A model generated the notes under the pieces. It did not search any database. It worked only from the letters and a program-made list of their open reading frames with translations, and was not told the origin of the DNA. Source: Segetibacter sp. (GTDB lineage Bacteria; Bacteroidota; Bacteroidia; Chitinophagales; Chitinophagaceae). Taken from it: a stretch of DNA of 5,295 bases. This document shows positions 1 to 5,295 of this stretch, one piece after another. Location: contig JASLBT010000096.1 in assembly GCA_030146445.1 (NCBI GenBank), forward strand, positions 1-5,295. Direction: 5' to 3'. A program made the translations under genes and the position numbers. Position 1 is the stretch's first letter. The number at the start of each line of letters is the position of its first letter.

Positions 1-193
1 AGTGCGACGCAACGATTTACTATTGAAATACTGTGGCTGGGTCCAAAAAAAATCTTAGCTAAACGACGTTGACTTATTTATATTAAACGGAACACCTTCT
101 TAGCAGGTTCGGGACTACTCAAAGTTTAATAAGCTGTAACCAATTCCAAATCACTCTCCAACACTTATCTTTTTAGTGATAGTGAGCGGCATT
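1..193. other. Non-coding AT-rich 3' flank of the susCD unit
   Basis: This flank is clearly richer in A+T than the genes (about 37% GC by hand count over 1-180). The only ATG on the minus strand (190-192) opens a 13-codon frame ending in TGA, so no downstream gene starts here. All three plus-strand frames are closed by position 72. Just past the lipoprotein stop, the transcript could fold CACT-ATC (184-178) against GAT-A-AGTG (169-162), a seven-pair stem with one bulge and an eight-base loop. It lacks a following U-tract, so it is at best a weak or factor-dependent terminator. A run of eight A (45-52; T on the coding strand) lies further along but has no convincing stem in front of it. Confidence 0.4.
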
Positions 194-1951
194 TTATTGC
201 CAATTTGGGTTTTGTTCCAGTTTAGGGTTCAACAGAAGTTCCTGGGTTGGAACAGGGTACAGGTAATCGCGTTGTTCGTTGAACTTTTTCGGTATGTTTC
301 GGTTCACCAGAATGTTACCGCCGTTGTCGTTGTTCTCAAGATCGACTTCACTACCCAGTTTCAGGTAAAACACACCTGCCTCCGTGGGCTTTGTGCCGGT
401 GTAAATGTGGACGTCTCCCCTACCATCACCATCGAGATCGTATTTTCCCGGCCCCGGGAAATACATCCCTTTGAATGTTTCCGTGAGCAACCGGCCTTCT
501 TTCCAGCGCATCAGGTCATTCCAGCGAAGATTTTCCATCACCATTTCTATCCTCCTTTCACGACGTATCTCCAGGATTACTCCTTTATTTGCGCCGGCAA
601 CGTTTCTGTACTGATTGGCCAGGTAAGGATCCGGATTTTCATTTGCAGTAGCCAGACGCAGATCCGGGATCTGCACCCTATCGCGGATCTTGTTTATTGA
701 TTTGTCCAGGTCGGCCTGTGTGAGTGTACCCAACTCAGCCTTTGCTTCAGCGTAGTTAAGCAACACTTCGGCAAAGCGCAGGATTGATAAGGGATTGTAC
801 GACTTTCTAAAGCTGTCGTCGCTTTCACTGGTAACATATTTTGTGAGTTGGTATCCTGTCACGGTAGCACCGAAATCAGGAGCACGCTTTACCTCACTCC
901 CAATGCGGGTATAGCCCGGCAGACGTATTGTTTGTCCAAGCCGTGGGTCACGATTTTGCGCTTCAGTGTAAAACTGCATGGTGTCATAACCAGGAAGGTC
1001 GGTAAACCTCGTGCCATCTTGCATTAAATAGCTATTCACCAACTTTTTCTCCAGACCAGGCTTTCCATACGACGAAGTGATCGTATAGTAATTCACGTTA
1101 TGAAAAATTTGCAGACTGCTGGAAAACTGCCTTGCTAAAATGATTTCAACAGTATTAACGTTAAGCGATGAGAAAAGATCGCGGTAAGGTTCAGCGGATG
1201 CTTTAAAGATCGAGTATGGGCCTTTGTTGATGAGTTCATCTGAGGCCGTAATACATTCGTTTAGAAACTTATCAGCACCCGGCAGGTTGAATTCATCGTG
1301 GTACTTACGGAAAGTTCCCTCAAAAAGGCGGACTCGTGACTTAAGCGCAAGCGCAGTCCACCTGGTTACCTCAGCAGGGTCCTTCCCGGAAGGCGCATTT
1401 GCAATAGCGAAATCCAGGTCGGCTAATATGGAGTCCATTACAAGTGTGCGTGAGTCGCGCGGTTTTTGCAAGCTCGTACTATCATTCGACTCGATTACGG
1501 CAGAATACCAGGGCACGTCGCCAAACCTTGCGACCATATTGTAATAGAAGTATGCCCTGAAAAATCGCGCTACAGCAAGGTACTTGTTTGCAACGGCAGC
1601 TTCAACTCCACCGTTGCGGTGATTTTGAATAAAGTAGTTAACGTTCCTTAATTCACTCCAGTTCCATCCTCCTCCGGAGACCGGTATGGTCCTGTTGCCG
1701 GTAAGTTCATTCGGGAGTGAATTCTTTACAACGTTGTCTGCTCCTTCGTTATAAAGGCTAAAACCCCTGTCGTCGTTGTCGGCATTTGGTAACATGCGGT
1801 CGTAAAACGACCGAACATAAAGCCGCAATTCGCTCTCAGATCGAAAAGCAGTATTGGGAGAAATTTGCGAAAGCGGCTGCCTGTCCAGGAATTTACTGCA
1901 GGAAGCCAGGAGCAGGAGTACGGGTATAATGGTATAAAATGTTCTGGTCAT
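194..1951 (-). CDS. SusD/RagB-family nutrient-binding surface lipoprotein
   Basis: A complete 585-residue protein, a normal to slightly long SusD length. Residues 1-17 form a lipoprotein signal peptide with lipobox LLAS before Cys18, followed by SKFLDRQPLS, the typical mature start of SusD proteins; the protein should be lipidated and surface-exposed. The N-terminal SusD-like region (about 20-225) carries the TPR-type helices, including KYLAVARFFRAYFYYNMVARF and GDVPW (123-148). The C-terminal SusD/RagB region (about 270-585) shows RFAEVLLNYAEAKAELG (392-408), INKIRDRVQIP (419-429), EIRRERRIEMVMENLRWNDL (461-480) and the closing YLYPVPTQELLLNPKLEQNP (563-582). In this family the protein binds ligand and caps the partner SusC barrel. 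It lies 21 bases after the SusC-like gene, so the two are almost certainly co-transcribed. An acidic DLDGDGRGD stretch (505-513) resembles a calcium-binding loop. The start is the first ATG after the in-frame TAA that ends the upstream gene, and it gives a proper signal peptide. The ligand is unknown. Confidence 0.97.
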   Translation of the reverse strand: MTRTFYTIIPVLLLLASCSKFLDRQPLSQISPNTAFRSESELRLYVRSFYDRMLPNADNDDRGFSLYNEGADNVVKNSLPNELTGNRTIPVSGGGWNWSELRNVNYFIQNHRNGGVEAAVANKYLAVARFFRAYFYYNMVARFGDVPWYSAVIESNDSTSLQKPRDSRTLVMDSILADLDFAIANAPSGKDPAEVTRWTALALKSRVRLFEGTFRKYHDEFNLPGADKFLNECITASDELINKGPYSIFKASAEPYRDLFSSLNVNTVEIILARQFSSSLQIFHNVNYYTITSSYGKPGLEKKLVNSYLMQDGTRFTDLPGYDTMQFYTEAQNRDPRLGQTIRLPGYTRIGSEVKRAPDFGATVTGYQLTKYVTSESDDSFRKSYNPLSILRFAEVLLNYAEAKAELGTLTQADLDKSINKIRDRVQIPDLRLATANENPDPYLANQYRNVAGANKGVILEIRRERRIEMVMENLRWNDLMRWKEGRLLTETFKGMYFPGPGKYDLDGDGRGDVHIYTGTKPTEAGVFYLKLGSEVDLENNDNGGNILVNRNIPKKFNEQRDYLYPVPTQELLLNPKLEQNPNWQ

Positions 1952-1972
1952 AACGATAGTAAGTTTGGAAAT
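1952..1972 (-). promoter_or_regulatory. susC-susD junction and susD translation start region
   Basis: There are 21 bases between the TAA of the transporter gene and the ATG of the lipoprotein gene. On the coding strand this is AT-rich (ending CTTACTATCGTT-ATG) with no purine-rich Shine-Dalgarno sequence, as is common in Bacteroidota. The spacing is exactly seven codons, so both genes share a reading frame, and there is no other ATG in that frame before the annotated start. There is no room for a separate promoter and terminator, which supports a single transcript and possibly translational coupling. Confidence 0.6.
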
Positions 1973-4900
1973 TTAGAAGGTAAGGTCCAGGCCAAAAGCG
2001 AAAGTTTTCATGAAAGGGTAAACACGGCCGTTGGTTTCAGCTGATGCTTGCTCGGGATCGATGTAATTGGTTTCGAGTTTTGTGGCCGTCCAAAGGTTTT
2101 CGCCACTGAAGTATATCCTACACCGGTTTATCCTGAACTTGCCCAACAGTGCCGCTGGCAAACTGTAACCAACGGTCAAATTCTTGAGCCTGATATAGGC
2201 AAGGTCCTGGATGTACTTGTCGTTTGGAGCATTTAGCGAGCCGCCGCCGTTAAGTGCTTCGTAACTTCTGAGCCGGGGGAAGTAAGCATTTGGGTTGTCT
2301 TCACTCCAAATTTTATCGAGGAAATCTTCCGGCGTAAAGGAATAGTAAGCCCTTGAATATGGCCCCCAGAATTTGTCGGCATTGGCGCCAGGATACCAGT
2401 TTTGCTTTCCAATTCCCTGGAAAATTACTGCCATGTCAAAATTACTCCAGCTTGCACCGCCGTTTATACCAAACGAATACCTTGGCAAGCTGTTTCCCAC
2501 TACGCGCAGGTCTCCAGGGTCGGCAAGTGTGTTTTTACCATTGTTGACGATGCCGTCACCATTAAGGTCTTTAAATTTAATGTCGCCGGCGCGTGGCTTA
2601 CTCCATTCGCCCGGTGAGTTTTGAATTGTCCTGTTTACAAAGCTCTGGTTGATGGGCCACTTCGAGGCTTCATCGTCGGATACAAAGTAACCATCAAGGC
2701 TATAGCCCCATATATCGCCGACCTTTTTGCCTTCAAAGTGATTGTTTAAGAGTTTGTTTGGATTGTCGAAGCGAGTGATAATACTTGTATAATCAGACAG
2801 CACTGCACCAATGTTCCAGGAGAATGCCCGGTTCATTAATTGGCCTTCGTTACGCCAGTTTAAGGATGCCTCAAAACCTTTTGTCAGCAAATCGGCTGCA
2901 TTCTGTTGCGGAGATCCTGCACCAAATACCGACGGGAGGGTTTTGCCATTGGTAAGCATATCCATGGTGTTTCGCCTGTACCAATCGAAGGAGCCTTGCA
3001 GCCTGTTTTTAAACAGAGCGAAGTCAGCTCCAATGTTTGTTGAAACTGTCCTCTCCCACGTCAGGTTCGGACTGATTGGGGATGGAACGCTGAGATATTG
3101 TGTTCTTGTATCGTTGATGATGTAGTTGCTTTGACCACTACCCATTACAGGGATTGACGGGTAATTGCTGCTTGTAAGCTGGTTGCCAAGCGAGCCATAT
3201 GATCCCCTTAGCTTCAGCTCTGAAAAAATTGACCCCAATGGTTCAAAGAAAGCTTCCTTGCTGATTCTCCAGCCTGCCGATACAGAAGGAAAAAAGCCGA
3301 ACCGGCTTTCCTGTGGAAAACGCGATGTACCGTCGTACCGGCCATTAACCTCTAATAAGTATCTTCCCTTATAGTCATAGTTTATTCTTCCAAAGAAACC
3401 CAGTAATGCCCATTCGCTTGCACTACTTCCGGTAGCCTGTGCACCGGTACCAAGATTGAGCTGGTTTAGATCAAGTGAAAGTAAATCCGCCTTTTCACCC
3501 TGCAGGGTTTTGAATTTTTTCAGTTCCTGGTTGTAACCTGCCGTGATCTTAACGGCATGGGCGCCAAATTTTTTATCGTAGGTGCCATAGGCGTTAATCA
3601 CATGGTATTGATCGAGTCGCATAGACTCAGTGAGCTTGTCATTTCCGACATAACTCGTGGTGCCCGGGTAAATTGACCAGGGGGAGGCAGTTCTTCTCGC
3701 AAAGGTGGAGTAAGGATTTAAATCAAATGTATAGTTGCCCGTGAGCACCAGGCCATCCGTCACTTTGTAATTTGCCCCGATCGTATTGGTAAGCTGGAAA
3801 TTATTTTGCTGTCCTTTTGATTTGCCAAAAAGCAGGTCAGCGTAAATGCCATCGCCAATCGTATAATTGTTCAGTTCTGTCCGGTAAGTGGCGGTGCCAT
3901 CGGGGTTTACAGGTACATAAGAAGGCAACGCATGAACGGTGATAGAAACAAAGTTGTTGTTAATTCCCCATCCCGGGTAGGTATACTTGTCTGCGCTGAA
4001 CTGAGTATTGGTATAAAGTGTCAGCCGCGGTGTAATATGCGCATTGATCTTAGCCCTGAAATTGTATGCATTGTACTTATCCTGGTTAACCCGCAACATC
4101 CCTTTTTGCTCGAGAAATCTGCCGGAAACCACAAAGTCGACTTTTTCGGTACCACCCGATAAGTTGATAGAATGTTGCATTGCCGGCTGTGACCTCCGGA
4201 ACATTGTATGCCACCAGTCGGTATTTCCATAATAAACATACATATCCTTGCCGTTGCGGTTGTCGATGACAACCGATGGCAGTGATGGGTCGGTTTGCCT
4301 TTTCTTGAGTTCCTCGTAATCCTTGTCGCTGTACCTCGTGTATGTGTTACCGGTTGCCCGTTTAAATGCTTCGTCCATCATCATCGCGATATCATACCCA
4401 TCGGTATTGAAGTCGGTGCTTACGGTAGGTGTTTGCGAACTGAAGTTGTTGGTGTAGCTAACGACCATCTTTCCCAGCTTTGCTCTCTTTGTCGTAACAA
4501 GTACAACCCCGAAAGCAGCTCGTGCGCCGTATATTGCCGCTGCGGATGCATCCTTTAAGACCGAGATCGTTTCAACGTCTTGTGGATTGATCAGGTTAAT
4601 GTTACCGGGAACACCGTCGATAAGCACAAGCGGAGACGAATTACTCCCCGAGTTGATGGTTGCATAGCCTCTAACATTTAACGAACCGCCACTTCCGGGA
4701 TGACCGTCTCCGAAGGTGACGTTTAAACCGGGGACTGCGCCTTGCAGTGCCTGCGAGATATTCGCGACCGGGCGGTCTTTGATGGTTCTTGAGTCCACCT
4801 GGCTAACGGCACCCGTAAGGTTGACTTTCTTTTGTGTACCATAACCCACAACCACAACCTCACCCAGGGCCTCGTTGGTGGGAGCCAGCGCAACGGCAAC

Positions 4901-5218
4901 CGAATTGCCCTGTCCTGGCTTAATGTCCACACCATTTAAAACTTTGGTGGCATAGCCAACATAAGAAAAGCTAAGGGTGTAAGACTTCCCCGGAGTCAGC
5001 GATTGTATTAAGAACGTACCTGATTCGTCAGTAACAGCTGAGCCCGGCGTCGTTCCGGCATCCTGCTGAACGGTTACTGTAACGCCTTCCAGTGGTGACC
5101 CTGTTTCACTTTTGACCGTGCCTTTCAACGAGGCCGACTGCCTGGCAAACAATGAACTGCATACAAGTAAAAGCATAAAAGCAAAGAATGCTTTTAGGAT
5201 AAAATAGATTTGTTTCAT
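1973..5218 (-). CDS. SusC/RagA-family TonB-dependent outer-membrane transporter
   Basis: A complete 1081-residue protein, within the usual SusC length. A signal peptide is visible (hydrophobic residues about 4-24, probable cleavage after LFA at 25). A carboxypeptidase-regulatory-like beta-sandwich follows (about 30-115, with LKGTVKSETGSPLEGVTVTV), then the TonB-box-like EVVVVGYGTQKK (120-131). The plug (about 132-245) contains NVRGYATIN (181-189), SPLVLIDGVPG (195-205) and ISVLKDASAAAIYGARAAFG (218-237), matching the SusC/RagA signature region. The rest is a beta-barrel with the family motifs YDYKGRYLLEVNGRYDGTSR (615-634), DLNGDG (884-889), YIRLKNLTVGYSLP (1008-1021) and RIYFSGENLW (1034-1043). 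It ends in Phe (GLDLTF), as expected for BAM-dependent barrel insertion. By family knowledge it imports a nutrient, commonly an oligosaccharide, across the outer membrane using TonB-ExbBD energy and pairs with the SusD-like protein encoded just downstream. No STN domain precedes the regulatory-like domain. The start is the first ATG after an in-frame TAA at 5228-5230. The substrate cannot be read from the sequence, so no gene symbol is given. Confidence 0.97.
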   Translation of the reverse strand: MKQIYFILKAFFAFMLLLVCSSLFARQSASLKGTVKSETGSPLEGVTVTVQQDAGTTPGSAVTDESGTFLIQSLTPGKSYTLSFSYVGYATKVLNGVDIKPGQGNSVAVALAPTNEALGEVVVVGYGTQKKVNLTGAVSQVDSRTIKDRPVANISQALQGAVPGLNVTFGDGHPGSGGSLNVRGYATINSGSNSSPLVLIDGVPGNINLINPQDVETISVLKDASAAAIYGARAAFGVVLVTTKRAKLGKMVVSYTNNFSSQTPTVSTDFNTDGYDIAMMMDEAFKRATGNTYTRYSDKDYEELKKRQTDPSLPSVVIDNRNGKDMYVYYGNTDWWHTMFRRSQPAMQHSINLSGGTEKVDFVVSGRFLEQKGMLRVNQDKYNAYNFRAKINAHITPRLTLYTNTQFSADKYTYPGWGINNNFVSITVHALPSYVPVNPDGTATYRTELNNYTIGDGIYADLLFGKSKGQQNNFQLTNTIGANYKVTDGLVLTGNYTFDLNPYSTFARRTASPWSIYPGTTSYVGNDKLTESMRLDQYHVINAYGTYDKKFGAHAVKITAGYNQELKKFKTLQGEKADLLSLDLNQLNLGTGAQATGSSASEWALLGFFGRINYDYKGRYLLEVNGRYDGTSRFPQESRFGFFPSVSAGWRISKEAFFEPLGSIFSELKLRGSYGSLGNQLTSSNYPSIPVMGSGQSNYIINDTRTQYLSVPSPISPNLTWERTVSTNIGADFALFKNRLQGSFDWYRRNTMDMLTNGKTLPSVFGAGSPQQNAADLLTKGFEASLNWRNEGQLMNRAFSWNIGAVLSDYTSIITRFDNPNKLLNNHFEGKKVGDIWGYSLDGYFVSDDEASKWPINQSFVNRTIQNSPGEWSKPRAGDIKFKDLNGDGIVNNGKNTLADPGDLRVVGNSLPRYSFGINGGASWSNFDMAVIFQGIGKQNWYPGANADKFWGPYSRAYYSFTPEDFLDKIWSEDNPNAYFPRLRSYEALNGGGSLNAPNDKYIQDLAYIRLKNLTVGYSLPAALLGKFRINRCRIYFSGENLWTATKLETNYIDPEQASAETNGRVYPFMKTFAFGLDLTF

Positions 5219-5295
5219 GTTTTCGTTTTAATTGATGTGCTGTGGCATTCCTGCTCTGGCGATGTGCGTTGATAGAGGTGGTAGCATGATCTTTA
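5219..5295 (-). promoter_or_regulatory. Leader upstream of the SusC-like gene
   Basis: Only 77 bases of upstream DNA are present. Just before the ATG the coding strand reads ATCAATTAAAACGAAAAC: A-rich, with A at position -3, and with no Shine-Dalgarno sequence. This fits the Bacteroidota pattern in which adenines near the start, rather than a GGAGG-type site, favour initiation. The in-frame TAA at 5228-5230 fixes the start. I could not find the Bacteroidota promoter elements (TTTG near -33, TAnnTTTG near -7), so the promoter probably lies beyond the window edge. No gene is supported here. Confidence 0.4.

Noticed and set aside
45..62. Run of eight A (45-52) next to the palindrome TTAGCTAA (55-62), considered as an intrinsic terminator for the minus-strand unit
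   Set aside because: The palindrome has no loop bases and cannot form a stable GC-rich hairpin before the T-run on the coding strand, so it does not meet the usual form of an intrinsic terminator.
1..72. Possible tail of a convergent plus-strand gene (frame 1 open from the window edge to TGA at 70-72)
   Set aside because: Only 23 codons are visible, with no motif, and an open stretch of this length is expected by chance in non-coding DNA. Sequence to the left of the window would settle it.
511..513. Codons for TIR-like or other small genes hidden in the 5' or 3' flanks, and any phage, transposon or CRISPR signal in the window
   Set aside because: No terminal inverted repeats, target duplications, regularly spaced repeats or transposase motifs were seen. 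The two flanks are short and contain no plausible start-to-stop frame of useful length.
176..700. 174-codon open frame on the plus strand, antisense to the SusD-like gene
   Set aside because: It lies almost wholly opposite a well-supported coding gene and its translation shows no recognisable domain. It is best explained as a shadow of the real gene, as are the other plus-strand frames across 405-4558.
4021..4272. 83-codon minus-strand frame inside the SusC-like gene (and a similar one at 4723-4935)
   Set aside because: These overlap the transporter gene on the same strand in another frame, while the main frame carries uninterrupted family motifs through both regions. There is no sign of a frameshift or nested gene.
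5153..5167. Lipobox-like LLLVC in the SusC-like signal peptide
   Set aside because: The residue before Cys20 is Val, not Gly, Ala or Ser, and a normal signal peptidase I site (LFA, residue 25) follows. SusC proteins are barrels, not lipoproteins.

Overview
The window holds one ordinary two-gene unit of the Bacteroidota type. Both genes are on the minus strand and are read from right to left: a SusC/RagA-family TonB-dependent outer-membrane transporter (5218 to 1973), then a SusD/RagB-family surface lipoprotein (1951 to 194). The tandem susC-susD arrangement, the carboxypeptidase-regulatory-like N-terminal domain followed by the EVVVVGYGTQKK segment, the SusD-type lipobox and the lack of Shine-Dalgarno sequences all point to the phylum Bacteroidota. 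Moderate GC content and general sequence style would suit a Chitinophagaceae-like or Cytophagales-like genome, but that finer placement is a guess.

Layout on the coding strand: 77 bases of leader (5295-5219) with an A-rich stretch just before the ATG and no clear promoter; the complete SusC-like gene (1081 codons, TAA stop); a 21-base gap; the complete SusD-like gene (585 codons, TAA stop); then 193 bases of AT-rich flank with no supportable gene. Only a weak stem-loop lies just past the susD stop. Both starts are fixed by in-frame TAA codons close upstream. No RNA gene, mobile element, CRISPR array or long repeat was seen.

How they work together: proteins of these families form an outer-membrane complex. 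The SusC-like barrel is the TonB-energised channel, and the SusD-like lipoprotein sits over its mouth as a ligand-binding lid that delivers oligosaccharides (or, in some members, peptides or other nutrients) to the periplasm. The genes that would reveal the substrate (glycoside hydrolases, lyases, surface glycan-binding proteins, a hybrid two-component or ECF sigma/anti-sigma regulator) are not in the window, so no substrate is assigned. The transporter has no N-terminal STN signalling domain, so it does not look like a direct partner of an anti-sigma factor.

I found no convincing new system here. The points worth a second look are modest: a putative calcium loop in each partner, a phenylalanine variant in the SusC plug signature, the tight in-frame gene junction, and the flanking non-coding DNA.
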